Below are positions 34,565-42,447 of a stretch of DNA of 64,000 nt, one piece after another. Location: NCBI RefSeq assembly GCF_003937945.1, contig NZ_RSEC01000036.1, positions 682,001 through 746,000 of the forward strand, given 5' to 3'. Every line of letters begins with the position of its first letter. Within the stretch, counting starts at the first letter, position 1. Both the position numbers and the translations under genes were made by a program. The stretch comes from Amycolatopsis eburnea. GTDB taxonomy: Bacteria > Actinomycetota > Actinomycetes > Mycobacteriales > Pseudonocardiaceae. The notes beneath the pieces were generated by a model that was not told where the DNA came from, ran no database searches, and saw only the letters and a program-made list of their open reading frames with translations.

Positions 34565-34806
34565 CTTTTCGGCGATCGCCAGTCGCCGTGCTCCGGGCCG
34601 CGCAGGACGGCGGCGATCTCGTCCAGGCTGAGCAAACCCGTGTCCTGCAACATCTTCGCCGCGGCCAGGCGGTGCAGCTCGTCCGGCCCGTAGTGGCGCT
34701 TCCCGCCGCGCCGCGCCGCCGGGGTGACGAGGCCGCGCTCGTCCCAGTACCGCAGCGTGGACACCGAAACCCCCACGGCCGCCGCCGCTTCGCCGATCGA
34801 AAGCAT
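34528..34806 (-). CDS. MerR-family regulator, short form
   Basis: 92 residues. The DNA-binding helix is clear: MLSIGEAAAAVGVSVSTLRYWDERGLV, followed by RHYGPDELHRLAAAKMLQDTG. The effector part is very short (EIAAVLRGPEHGDWRSPKSRE) and its last codons come from the terminator repeat, suggesting 3' truncation. No Cys or obvious drug pocket is left. It is divergent from an MFS exporter whose promoter has the typical MerR architecture. Confidence 0.83.
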   Translation of the reverse strand: MLSIGEAAAAVGVSVSTLRYWDERGLVTPAARRGGKRHYGPDELHRLAAAKMLQDTGLLSLDEIAAVLRGPEHGDWRSPKSREGLLTGHKSR

Positions 34807-34814
34807 GCGGGGAG

Positions 34815-34845
34815 TTGACCTCAAGCCGGGTTGAGGTCGCAAGCT
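34815..34845 (+). promoter_or_regulatory. MerR-type promoter of the MFS gene
   Basis: -35 TTGACC and -10 CAAGCT are separated by 19 bases, longer than normal. The spacer contains the inverted repeat GACCTCAA...TTGAGGTC (34817-34838). GATTAG then joins the GTG start at 34852, so the message should be leaderless. Confidence 0.75.
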
Positions 34846-34851
34846 GATTAG

Positions 34852-36207
34852 GTGACCCTAACGTCCCCCGCCACCCGCACCGGCCTGCTCACCGCCGTCT
34901 TCCTGGGCAGCTTCATGGCCCTGCTCGACGTCAGCGTGGTGAGCGTCGCGCTGCCGACCATGCAGCGGACGCTCGGCGCGGGCTTCAGCGGCCTGCAGTG
35001 GATCGTCGACGGCTACACCGTGGCGCTCACGGCCGTGATCCTCTCCGGCGGGACGCTGGGCGACCGCTACGGCCGCAAGCTCGTGTACCTGAGCGGCCTG
35101 ACCGTCTTCACCGTCGCCTCGGTCGGCTGCGCGCTGGCGCCGACGCTCGGATGGCTGGTCGCCGCCCGGGTCGTCCAGGGGTTCGCCGCCTCCGCCGTGA
35201 TCCCCGGCGCCGTCGCGCTGCTCGCGCACGCCTTCCCGGAACCCGCCGCGCGGGCGCGGGTGATGGGCCTGTGGGGCACGGTCGCCGGCTGCGCGCTCGT
35301 GCTCGGCCCGCTCGTCGGCGGCCCGCTGACCGACGCGTTCGGCTGGCCGTCGATCTTCCTGGTCAACGTGCCGATCGGGCTCGTCGCCGTGCTCACCGGC
35401 CGCCGCGGGATCACCGAGTCCCGCGACCCGGCGCACGGCGCGCTCGACCTGACCGGGCAGCTGCTCGGCGCGCTGTGGATCGGCCTGCTGACGTTCGCCG
35501 TGATCGAGGCAGGCCGGCTCGGCGCGAGCCCGTCCGTGCTGGTCACCGGGGCCGTCGGGCTCGCCGCGCTGATCGCCTTCGTCGTGGTCGAGCTGCGCGT
35601 GCCACACCCGATGCTGCCGGTGCGGCTGTTCGCGCGCACCCGGTTCTCGGTGGCCATCTTCGCCGCGTGGAGCCTCGGGTTCGCGGCTTACCCGGCGGTC
35701 TTCCTGATCGGCATCTACCTGCAGCAGGCGCGCGGCGCGACGGCGTCCGAGGCGGGCGTCCAGATGCTGCCGTACGTGCTGGCCAACGTCGCCGCCGCCT
35801 TCACCGCCGGCCGGCTCTCCGCCCGCTACGGCGCCGAACGGCTGCTGCCGGTCAGCTACGCGGTCGCGGCGGCGGGCTCGTTCGCGTTCCTGCTCCTCGA
35901 CGCCTCGACGCCGTATTGGCTGGTCGCGGTGGCTTTCGCGGCCGCGGGAGCCGGGGTCGGGCTGTCCGTGACGCCGTCGAACATCGTCGGGCTCGCCGGG
36001 CTGCCGGGGCACCGCAGCGGGATCGCGTCGGCGACGGTCAACGCCGCCCGCCAGACCGGCACCGCGCTCGGCGTCGCCGCGCTGGGCGCGCTGGTGGCCG
36101 CCGGTCCGACCCTGCCGAGCGGCCTGCACCTGGCCATGGCGGTGGCCGGGCTGGTCCTGCTGTCGGTGACCGTGCTCACCGCGGCGACCCTGCGCCGGGC
36201 CGCGTGA
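34852..36207 (+). CDS. MFS drug exporter, DHA2/EmrB-QacA type
   Basis: 451 residues, about 14 membrane segments. Motifs: FLGSFMALLDVSVVSVALP (motif D1), LGDRYGRKLVYLSG (motif A) and VQGFAASAVIPGAVALLAHAF (motif B/C region with GPLVGG). It should exchange protons for drugs or own metabolites. The divergent MerR gene and its operator make it the likely target. No ribosome site. Confidence 0.88.
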   Translation: MTLTSPATRTGLLTAVFLGSFMALLDVSVVSVALPTMQRTLGAGFSGLQWIVDGYTVALTAVILSGGTLGDRYGRKLVYLSGLTVFTVASVGCALAPTLGWLVAARVVQGFAASAVIPGAVALLAHAFPEPAARARVMGLWGTVAGCALVLGPLVGGPLTDAFGWPSIFLVNVPIGLVAVLTGRRGITESRDPAHGALDLTGQLLGALWIGLLTFAVIEAGRLGASPSVLVTGAVGLAALIAFVVVELRVPHPMLPVRLFARTRFSVAIFAAWSLGFAAYPAVFLIGIYLQQARGATASEAGVQMLPYVLANVAAAFTAGRLSARYGAERLLPVSYAVAAAGSFAFLLLDASTPYWLVAVAFAAAGAGVGLSVTPSNIVGLAGLPGHRSGIASATVNAARQTGTALGVAALGALVAAGPTLPSGLHLAMAVAGLVLLSVTVLTAATLRRAA

Positions 36208-36219
36208 GGCCGGGCGGAC

Positions 36220-36225
36220 TATCCT
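36220..36225 (+). promoter_or_regulatory. -10 element of the small membrane protein
   Basis: TATCCT, CCGAGGC, then GTG at 36233. Confidence 0.5.
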
Positions 36226-36232
36226 CCGAGGC

Positions 36233-36331
36233 GTGGAAATCCTGTTTACGACCCTGCTGGTGCTGGCGGGCATCGCGATCACCTGGTTCGCCGTGTACGT
36301 CGTCTACCGGCTGTACGCGGACCAGCGCTGA
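36233..36331 (+). CDS. 32-residue single-pass membrane peptide
   Basis: VEILFTTLLVLAGIAITWFA followed by VYVVYRLYADQR: one membrane helix with a Tyr/Arg tail. Codon use is normal and the -10 layout supports its start. The nitrobindin gene begins four bases after the stop, so the two are probably expressed together. The peptide is unnamed. It could tether a partner to the membrane, but nothing proves it. Confidence 0.62.
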   Translation: MEILFTTLLVLAGIAITWFAVYVVYRLYADQR

Positions 36332-36334
36332 CCC

Positions 36335-36949
36335 ATGACCGCCAGCGGCGACGAAGCCATCGCGGCAGCGGAGAGGCGCGCGGAGAGCACCCGGGCGCGC
36401 AACCTCCCGCTGTGGGACGACCTGCCCATCCCCAACGACACCGCGAACCTGCGCGAAGGGGCGAACCTCAACGACGCCTGCCTCGCGCTGCTGCCGCTCG
36501 TCGGCGTCTGGCGGGGTGAGGGCGAGGTCGACTACCCGACCATCGACGGCCCGCGCAAGTTCGCGCAGCAGCTCACGATCTCGCACGACGGCCGGCCGTT
36601 CCTGATCCACGAGGCCCGCGCCTGGCTGCTCGACGACGAGGGCAACGTCATCCGCCCCGCCGCCCGCGAGTCCGGGTTCTGGCGGCCGCAGGAGGACGAC
36701 ACCATCGAGCTGCTGCTCACGCACAACACCGGCATCGTCGAGCTGTACTACGGCAAGCCGCGCAACCAGACGTCCTGGGAGCTCGGCACCGACGCGGTGG
36801 TCCGCACGGCCACGGCGAAGGACGTCACCGCCGCCCAGCGGCTGTACGGCCTGATCGAGGGCTCCCTCGGCTACGTCGAGGAGCGCGCGATGGTCGGCCA
36901 GGAGATGCAGCCCCACAGCTCCGCGCTGCTGCACCGCGTCGTCGGCTGA
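36335..36949 (+). CDS. Nitrobindin-like heme protein (FABP/THAP4 fold)
   Basis: 204 residues. The 10-strand barrel signature LPLVGVWRGEGEVDYPTIDG (GxWxGxG) starts near residue 55, and the C-terminal SSALLHRVVG holds the likely heme-ligand His. Bacterial nitrobindins bind ferric heme and handle peroxynitrite or NO. Length is longer at the N-terminus (a 50-residue helical head with RNLPLWDDLPIPNDTANLRE), as in mycobacterial Rv2717c. Confidence 0.86.
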   Translation: MTASGDEAIAAAERRAESTRARNLPLWDDLPIPNDTANLREGANLNDACLALLPLVGVWRGEGEVDYPTIDGPRKFAQQLTISHDGRPFLIHEARAWLLDDEGNVIRPAARESGFWRPQEDDTIELLLTHNTGIVELYYGKPRNQTSWELGTDAVVRTATAKDVTAAQRLYGLIEGSLGYVEERAMVGQEMQPHSSALLHRVVG

Positions 36950-36953
36950 CGCC

Positions 36954-37550
36954 GTGCGCTGGCGGCGGTGCGGCGAGGACGCCGCCCTGCTCGACTGCGA
37001 CTCGCCCGGCCAGGTGCGGGCCGCGCACGCGATCGTGCTGGCCGCCCGGCCCGCGGCGGTCGTCGACCTCGTGCCCGGCGCGCGCAGCCTGCTGGTCGTC
37101 GGGGGTGTCGCCGCGGTGCGGGCGCTGCTGGACGGCGCCGATCTCTCCCACCCGCCCGACGGCGAGCCGCGCGAAGTCACCCTCGACGTCGTCTACGACG
37201 GCGAGGACCTCGACCTGATCGCTTCGGACGCCGGGATCTCCGCCGACGCGGTCGTCGAGCTGCACACCGGGGCCGTGTACACGGTCGCGTTCACCGGGTT
37301 CGCGCCCGGCTTCGGCTACCTGACCGGCCTGCCCGAACCGCTGCGCCAGCCGCGCCTGGAGTCGCCGCGGACCCGCGTCCCGGCCGGCTCGGTCGGGCTG
37401 GCGGGCGAGTTCACCGGCGTCTACCCGCGCGAATCACCGGGCGGCTGGCGGCTGCTCGGGCACACGTCGGCGACGCTGTTCGACCCGCACGCGGATCCGC
37501 CCGCGTTGTTCGCGCCGGGCGACCGCGTCCGCTTCCGGAGCGTCCGATGA
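36954..37550 (+). CDS. pxpB: 5-oxoprolinase subunit B (PxpB/KipI)
   Basis: 198 residues from GTG. AAVVDLVPGARSLLVV near the start and YTVAFTGFAPGFGYLTGLPE in the middle, with TRVPAGSVGLAGEFTGVYP, identify the allophanate-hydrolase-subunit-1 fold. It works with PxpC and PxpA in ATP-dependent 5-oxoproline opening. It is ATGA-coupled to pxpC. The lactam-binding PxpA (LamB/YcsF) is absent from the window. Confidence 0.9.
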   Translation: MRWRRCGEDAALLDCDSPGQVRAAHAIVLAARPAAVVDLVPGARSLLVVGGVAAVRALLDGADLSHPPDGEPREVTLDVVYDGEDLDLIASDAGISADAVVELHTGAVYTVAFTGFAPGFGYLTGLPEPLRQPRLESPRTRVPAGSVGLAGEFTGVYPRESPGGWRLLGHTSATLFDPHADPPALFAPGDRVRFRSVR

Positions 37551-38395
37551 GGTGCCTGGAAGTCGTGGACCCGGGCCGCTACGCGCTGGTCGAGGACCTC
37601 GGCAGGCCCGGCTACGCGCACCTCGGCGTCGCGCCTTCCGGGGCGCTCGACACGGCGTCGCTGCGGCTGGCGAACCGCCTGGTGGGCAACGCCGAAGCCG
37701 CCGCGGGGATCGAAGCCCTGCTCGGCGGCCTCTCGGCGCGGTTCCCGGCCGCCGCGACGGTCGCCGTCACCGGCCCGGCGGTCCCCGTCGCCGTCGACGG
37801 CCGTCCCGTCGGCTCCCACGCGCCGGTGCCGGTGCGCGCCGGGCAGACGCTGTCCATCGGCACCCCGGCGACCGGGCTGCGCTGCTACCTGGCGGTGTCC
37901 GGCGGCATCGCCGTCGAGCCGGTGCTGGGCAGCCGGTCGCGGGACGTCCTGTCCGGCATCGGACCCGAACCGCTGCGCGCCGGCGACGTGCTCCCGCTCG
38001 GCGCGCCCACGGGGATCCCGGCGGGCGCGGACGTCGTCGTGCCCGTCCCGGCGCCCGGCGAACTCGTGGTGCCGGTGACGCTCGGCCCCCGCGACGACTG
38101 GCTCGAGGACGCGGCAGGCGGCCTCTCGGCGTGGTGGACGGTCACGGCCGAGTCCAACCGCATCGGCCTGCGCCTCGACGGGCCACCGCTGCGCCGGGCG
38201 GTCGACGGCGAGCTGCCCAGCGAAGGCGTCGTCACCGGCGCGGTCCAGGTGCCGCCCAGCGGTCGGCCGGTGGTGTTCCTCGCCGACCACCCGACCACCG
38301 GCGGCTACCCGGTCGCCGCCGTCGTCCGCGCGGCCGCGCTGAGCGCCCTCGCCCAGGCCCGGCCGGGCACCCGCGTCCGATTCCGGCTGTCCTGA
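37547..38395 (+). CDS. pxpC: 5-oxoprolinase subunit C (PxpC/KipA)
   Basis: 282 residues. LVEDLGRPGYAHLGVAPSGALD and VPPSGRPVVFLADHPTTGGYPV are the biotin-dependent-carboxylase-like signature of this subunit; LGSRSRDVLSGIGPEPLRAGD lies between. Partner of PxpB in 5-oxoproline cleavage to glutamate. Followed by a hairpin and a short intergenic region. Confidence 0.9.
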   Translation: MRCLEVVDPGRYALVEDLGRPGYAHLGVAPSGALDTASLRLANRLVGNAEAAAGIEALLGGLSARFPAAATVAVTGPAVPVAVDGRPVGSHAPVPVRAGQTLSIGTPATGLRCYLAVSGGIAVEPVLGSRSRDVLSGIGPEPLRAGDVLPLGAPTGIPAGADVVVPVPAPGELVVPVTLGPRDDWLEDAAGGLSAWWTVTAESNRIGLRLDGPPLRRAVDGELPSEGVVTGAVQVPPSGRPVVFLADHPTTGGYPVAAVVRAAALSALAQARPGTRVRFRLS

Positions 38396-38411
38396 AAGCC
38401 CGGTACCGCCA

Positions 38412-38428
38412 GGCAGGTGAGACCTGCC
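38412..38428 (+). terminator. Hairpin after pxpC
   Basis: GGCAGGT and ACCTGCC pair around gag, 17 bases after the stop. Confidence 0.5.
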
Positions 38429-38497
38429 CGGTGCACCCGTCCGGGTAAGGGCCGGAACCATGTCGCGCCGTCGCCCGTCCTGATAACTGTGGAACAG

Positions 38498-38908
38498 GTG
38501 ACGATCAGCGGTGGCACGGGTTTCCTCGACGTGAACACGCGGGCGCGGGCGGAGCTCCCGCAGTCGCTGCGGATCGCGCTGGCGACCGGGCAGCTGCGCC
38601 GACCGCTGGCCACCACGCTCGGCCCCGTCCTCGACCTGCTCGTCGACGGCGACTACCGCGTGAGCGGGCCGGAACGGCTCGCCGCGGACCAGGAGCTGAC
38701 GCCGACCGACACCTGGCCGCCGTCCGACGAAGCCCGCGTCGGGTACTACCGGACCGCCATCCGCACCGGGCACCGGCCGGTCGCGGTGGTGCTGGCCGAC
38801 GGCGAACGCGAGCTGATCATCGACGGCCACCACAAGATCGCCGCGTACCGCGAAGAAGCGGTCGAGCCGGCGATCGTGCGGATCATTCAGGCGTACTCGC
38901 CCTCGTAG
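38498..38908 (+). CDS. Hypothetical protein with ParB/Srx-like DGHHK motif
   Basis: 136 residues; GTG at 38498 is preferred, with GTG at 38489 as an alternative. The C-terminal third, RPVAVVLADGERELIIDGHHKIAAY, resembles the conserved nucleotide-binding corner of ParB-like or sulfiredoxin-like folds (DGHHR-type). The first half is not recognised. Such domains occur in DNA-partition, nuclease and kinase-like proteins. Its last 22 bases overlap pabC tail to tail. The GC-rich codons support coding. Confidence 0.62.
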   Translation: MTISGGTGFLDVNTRARAELPQSLRIALATGQLRRPLATTLGPVLDLLVDGDYRVSGPERLAADQELTPTDTWPPSDEARVGYYRTAIRTGHRPVAVVLADGERELIIDGHHKIAAYREEAVEPAIVRIIQAYSPS

Positions 38909-39735
38909 GCCGCCACCAGCTCGGCGTACACCGCGGAAGAGTCGGGGAGGCGTTCGCCGTCGAGCGTGTGCACCCGGGTCAGCTTGCGCACGCTGGAGGC
39001 CATGAAGACGCCGTCGCCCTCCACGAGGTCGCGGACCGCCAGCGGCTCCACCTTGACCGCCCAGCCCGCCTTCTCGGCGCCGCGGAACAGCGCGGCCTGG
39101 GTGGTGCCCGGCAGGATGCCGATGCTCGACGGCGGCGTGTAGAGCGTCCGGCCCTTCGCCAGCACGACGGTCGACGTCGGCCCTTCGAAGACCGAACCGT
39201 CGGCGGCGGTGAAAATCACATCTTCGGCGCCGCGCCGCCCGGCTTCGCGCACCGCGGCCATGTTCATCGCGTAGGACAACGGCTTCGCGCCGAGCAGCAG
39301 CCAGGGCGCGCGCTCGGCGAGGTCCGGCGGGAAACCGCGTTCGAGGGTGATCGCGGCGACGCCTTCGGCACGGGCCTTCAAGATCGACGGCGGCACCTCG
39401 GAACCGAGCGCGAACCCGGTCGGCTTCGCGGCGGGATCGCCGTCGGATCCCCTGGTGTACACCAGTTTCAGCGTCATTTCGGGGCCGCCGGTCCACCTTT
39501 CGAGCACCTGCGCGACCACGCGTTCCCACGCGGCGAGGTCGGGCTCGGGCAGGTCGAGCATGGCCGCCGACCGGGCCAGCCGCTCGAGGTGCGGGCGCAG
39601 CTCACGGGGCTTGCCGTCGACGACGAGGATCGTCTCGAAGACGCCGTCACCGCGCATCAGACCGAGGTCGTCGACCTTGATCTGGGCGACGTCGGGGTCG
39701 GCCGGGGTTCCGTCGAGGAAGACGAGGACGCGCAT
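38887..39735 (-). CDS. pabC: Aminodeoxychorismate lyase / class IV aminotransferase
   Basis: 282 residues. PLP fold of class IV: VDDLGLMRGDGVFETILV near the N-terminus, LLLGAKPLSYAMNMAAVREA with the Schiff-base Lys, GAEDVIFTAADGSVFEGPTSTV and IGILPGTTQAALF. It would make 4-aminobenzoate for folate. A D-amino-acid or branched-chain aminotransferase is the alternative; the neighbouring folate-binding YgfZ gene favours folate. Upstream sequence is open but outside the leaderless start. Confidence 0.84.
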   Translation of the reverse strand: MRVLVFLDGTPADPDVAQIKVDDLGLMRGDGVFETILVVDGKPRELRPHLERLARSAAMLDLPEPDLAAWERVVAQVLERWTGGPEMTLKLVYTRGSDGDPAAKPTGFALGSEVPPSILKARAEGVAAITLERGFPPDLAERAPWLLLGAKPLSYAMNMAAVREAGRRGAEDVIFTAADGSVFEGPTSTVVLAKGRTLYTPPSSIGILPGTTQAALFRGAEKAGWAVKVEPLAVRDLVEGDGVFMASSVRKLTRVHTLDGERLPDSSAVYAELVAAYEGEYA

Positions 39736-39741
39736 GCGGCC

Positions 39742-39747
39742 ACGGTA
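39742..39747 (-). promoter_or_regulatory. -10 element of pabC
   Basis: TACCGT, GGCCGC, then ATG at 39735 on the minus strand; part of a 31-base divergent promoter. Confidence 0.55.
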
Positions 39748-39753
39748 CTCACC

Positions 39754-39759
39754 TAGGCT
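39754..39759 (+). promoter_or_regulatory. -10 element of ygfZ
   Basis: TAGGCT, GAGGGGT, then ATG at 39767. GAGGGG could also be a close ribosome site. Confidence 0.5.
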
Positions 39760-39766
39760 GAGGGGT

Positions 39767-40897
39767 ATGCCGTACCGCTCGCCGCTGCTGGACGTGCCCG
39801 GATCGATCGCCGCCCCTGACGACCACCCCGAGGCCGGAGTGCCCTGGCACTGGGGAGACCCGTTCGCGGAGCAGCGCACGGCCTCGCGCGGTGTGGTCGT
39901 GATCGACCGGTCGCACCGCGAGTTCCTCGCCGTCACCGGCGAAGAGCGGCTGTCGTGGCTGCACCTGGTCATCTCGCAGCACGTGACCGGGCTCGCCGAG
40001 GGCTCCGGCACCGAGGCGCTGGTCCTCGACAGCCAGGGCCGCGTCGAGACGCACATGGTGGTCGCGCACGTCGACGGCACGGTGTACCTGGACACCGACC
40101 CGGGGCCGAGCGTCACCAGCGCGCTCCCCAAGGGCGGCCCGCAGACGCTGCTCGAATACCTCGAAGCCATGAAGTTCTGGTCCAAGGTGGACATCCGCGA
40201 CGCGACCGCCGAGCTCGCGCTGCTCACCGTGCTCGGCCCGGACGCCGAACGCGTGCTGAGCGCGGTCGGCGCCGAGATCGGGCCGGAGCCGTACGCGGTG
40301 GCGCCGCTCCCGGGCGGCGGCTTCGCGCGGCGGATGCCGTGGCCGGGCCGCTCCAGCGTCGACCTGGCCGTCCCGCGGGCGGCGCTGCTCGACTGGTGGA
40401 AGCGGCTGACCGACGCGGGCGCGCGGGCCGCGGGCAGCTGGGTGTTCGACGCCCTGCGCGTCGAGTCGGTGCGCCCCCGGCTGGGCGTGGACACCGACGA
40501 CCGCACGATCCCGCACGAGGTCGGCTGGGTCGGCTCGGCCGCGCACGTCGCGAAGGGCTGCTACCGCGGCCAGGAGACGGTGTCGAAGGTGCACAACGTC
40601 GGCCGCCCGCCGCGCAACCTGCTGCTGCTGCACCTGGACGGTTCGCCGGAGGTCACGCCGGAACCGGGCGACCCGCTGCTGCTCGACGGCCGCACGGTCG
40701 GCCGGATCGGCACGGTCATCCAGCACCACGAGCTCGGCCCGATCGCGTTGGCGCTGGTCAAGCGGTCGACGCCGGTGGACGCGGAGCTGCTGGCGGGGTC
40801 GGAGGACAACCTCGTCCAGGCGGCGATCGACCCGGACTCGGTGCCGTCCGAGCTGCCCGCACCGGGCCGCGCGGCGGCGGCGCAACTCCGTGGCTGA
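39767..40897 (+). CDS. ygfZ: Folate-binding protein YgfZ/GcvT-like
   Basis: 376 residues with the GcvT fold and the YgfZ motif KGCYRGQETVSKVHN (conserved Cys) near residue 265. ADPNDRT-like region reads VDTDDRTIPHEVGWVGSA. YgfZ helps build or repair iron-sulfur enzymes using tetrahydrofolate. Divergent from pabC with a shared 31-base promoter zone, so folate supply and use may be co-expressed. Confidence 0.9.
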   Translation: MPYRSPLLDVPGSIAAPDDHPEAGVPWHWGDPFAEQRTASRGVVVIDRSHREFLAVTGEERLSWLHLVISQHVTGLAEGSGTEALVLDSQGRVETHMVVAHVDGTVYLDTDPGPSVTSALPKGGPQTLLEYLEAMKFWSKVDIRDATAELALLTVLGPDAERVLSAVGAEIGPEPYAVAPLPGGGFARRMPWPGRSSVDLAVPRAALLDWWKRLTDAGARAAGSWVFDALRVESVRPRLGVDTDDRTIPHEVGWVGSAAHVAKGCYRGQETVSKVHNVGRPPRNLLLLHLDGSPEVTPEPGDPLLLDGRTVGRIGTVIQHHELGPIALALVKRSTPVDAELLAGSEDNLVQAAIDPDSVPSELPAPGRAAAAQLRG

Positions 40898-40935
40898 ACG
40901 AAAGCCCCTGACAGCGAGATCACGCTCAACCGGGA

Positions 40936-40941
40936 TAAACT
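40936..40941 (+). promoter_or_regulatory. -10 element of rsiG
   Basis: TAAACT, five bases, then GTG at 40947. Confidence 0.5.
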
Positions 40942-40946
40942 GCGCT

Positions 40947-41513
40947 GTGATCGAAGTGCGGCCCGGCGGCAGGCGGCGGATCGACCGCGTGCTCGGCCCG
41001 GGGTACCTCAGCGGCTTGGGCGAGTTGCCGTTGAAGGTGCTGCGCGAGCGGCGCGACGAAGCCGCGCAGGAAGAGACGGACCTGTCCTACCTGCGGCGGC
41101 TCCTGCACGCGCGCATCGACATCGTGCGCGCCGAGCAGGTGCGGCGCAGCTCCGGCGGCGAAGCGAGCATCGTCGACCAGCTGGCGACGATCCTGGCCGA
41201 CAACGCGCTGGGCCCGGCCGCGGGTTCGGGCCGCCACCAGCAGCTGGAGCCGTCCCGGGCCGGCGAACACCGGCGGCACGCGGAAGCCCTGATCGGCGAC
41301 ACCGACCTCACCGACGTCGGCTCCCTCTCGGACGAGAAGCTCGCCTCCGCTTTGGACACCTACGCCAGCGAAGAGCTGTCGGTGTCGTCCTTCCGGCGCG
41401 AAGTCCAGGGCGTGATGGACACGCTGAACGCGGAGATCGCGAAGCGCTACCAGCAGGGTTCGGCCACTGTGGACGAGCTGCTCGAGAGCGAACGAGGACG
41501 CGGCGAGCAGTGA
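40947..41513 (+). CDS. rsiG: RsiG-type c-di-GMP-responsive anti-sigma factor
   Basis: 188 residues from GTG. A long N-terminal coiled coil contains EETDLSYLRRLLHARIDIVR. This fits the RsiG c-di-GMP signature E(x3)S(x2)R(x3)Q(x3)D except that His stands for Gln. Known: with c-di-GMP bound, RsiG holds the sporulation sigma factor WhiG. No whiG is in the window. The rest is acidic and helical (DLTDVGSLSDEKLASALDTY). The stop overlaps the asparaginase start (GTGA), which is probably positional only. Confidence 0.78.
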   Translation: MIEVRPGGRRRIDRVLGPGYLSGLGELPLKVLRERRDEAAQEETDLSYLRRLLHARIDIVRAEQVRRSSGGEASIVDQLATILADNALGPAAGSGRHQQLEPSRAGEHRRHAEALIGDTDLTDVGSLSDEKLASALDTYASEELSVSSFRREVQGVMDTLNAEIAKRYQQGSATVDELLESERGRGEQ

Positions 41514-42445
41514 CCAACCCCGTACTGGCCGAGGTCGTCCGCTCCGGTTTCGTCGAAAGCGTCCACCGCGGTGCCCTGGTCGTGACCGGCCCCGAAGGCG
41601 AAGCCCGCCTGGTGCTGGGCGACGTCACCTCGCCGGTGTACCCGCGCTCGTCGAACAAGCCCCTGCAGGCGGTCGGCATGCTGCGCGCGGGCCTGGACTT
41701 CGACGGCGAGGACCTCGCACTGGCGTGCGCGTCGCACTCCGGCGAGCCGGGCCACGTCAAGCGCGTCCTGGAGCTGCTGGAAGCGGCCGGCCTGCGCGAA
41801 GACGAGCTGGCGTGCCCGCCGGACTTCCCGCTGCACGTCCCGAGCATGCGCGACGCCGCCGAGCCCCGCCGCGTGATGATGAACTGCTCCGGCAAGCACA
41901 CGGCGATGCTGACCACCTGCCTCCGCGCCGGCTGGCCGACGTCGGGGTACGAGGCCCCGGACCACCCGCTGCAGCAGGAGATCGCGGCCGCCGTCGCCGA
42001 GCTGACGGGCGAGCCGATCGCCCACACGGGAGTGGACGGCTGCGGCGCCCCGCTGTTCGCGTTCTCCCTGACCGGCCTGGCCCGCGCGTTCGGCAGGCTG
42101 GCGGTCGCGCCGGACGGCCCCGAAAGCCGGGTGGCCACGGCGATGCGGACGCACCCGTGGCTGGTCGGCGGCACCGGCCGCGAGGACACGGACCTGATGT
42201 CCGCGGTGGACGGCCTGGTCTCGAAGGCGGGCGCGGAGGGCGTCCAGGCGTTCGCGCTCCCGGACGGCTTCGCGGTGGCGATCAAGATCGACGACGGCAC
42301 CAAGCGCGCGTGCGCGCCCCTGGCGGTGGCGGCCCTGCGCTACCTGGGGGTCGACGTCTCGGCGCTGCCGGAGCTCGCCCACGGCTCGATCCTGGGCGGC
42401 GGCCGCCCGGTCGGCGAGATCCGGGTCCCGGAACTGCGCGGCTGA
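41510..42445 (+). CDS. Asparaginase (Rhizobium etli type)
   Basis: 311 residues from GTG. Family motifs: PVYPRSSNKPLQAVGML, LACASHSGEPGHVKRVLELL, NCSGKHTAMLTTCLRAGW (Ser-Lys active region) and GVDGCGAPLFAFSLTGLA. Distinct from the E. coli AnsA/AnsB fold. It hydrolyses L-asparagine to aspartate and ammonia; cytosolic, no signal. Coupled to rsiG by a 4-base overlap. Confidence 0.9.
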   Translation: MTNPVLAEVVRSGFVESVHRGALVVTGPEGEARLVLGDVTSPVYPRSSNKPLQAVGMLRAGLDFDGEDLALACASHSGEPGHVKRVLELLEAAGLREDELACPPDFPLHVPSMRDAAEPRRVMMNCSGKHTAMLTTCLRAGWPTSGYEAPDHPLQQEIAAAVAELTGEPIAHTGVDGCGAPLFAFSLTGLARAFGRLAVAPDGPESRVATAMRTHPWLVGGTGREDTDLMSAVDGLVSKAGAEGVQAFALPDGFAVAIKIDDGTKRACAPLAVAALRYLGVDVSALPELAHGSILGGGRPVGEIRVPELRG

Positions 42446-42447
42446 GC

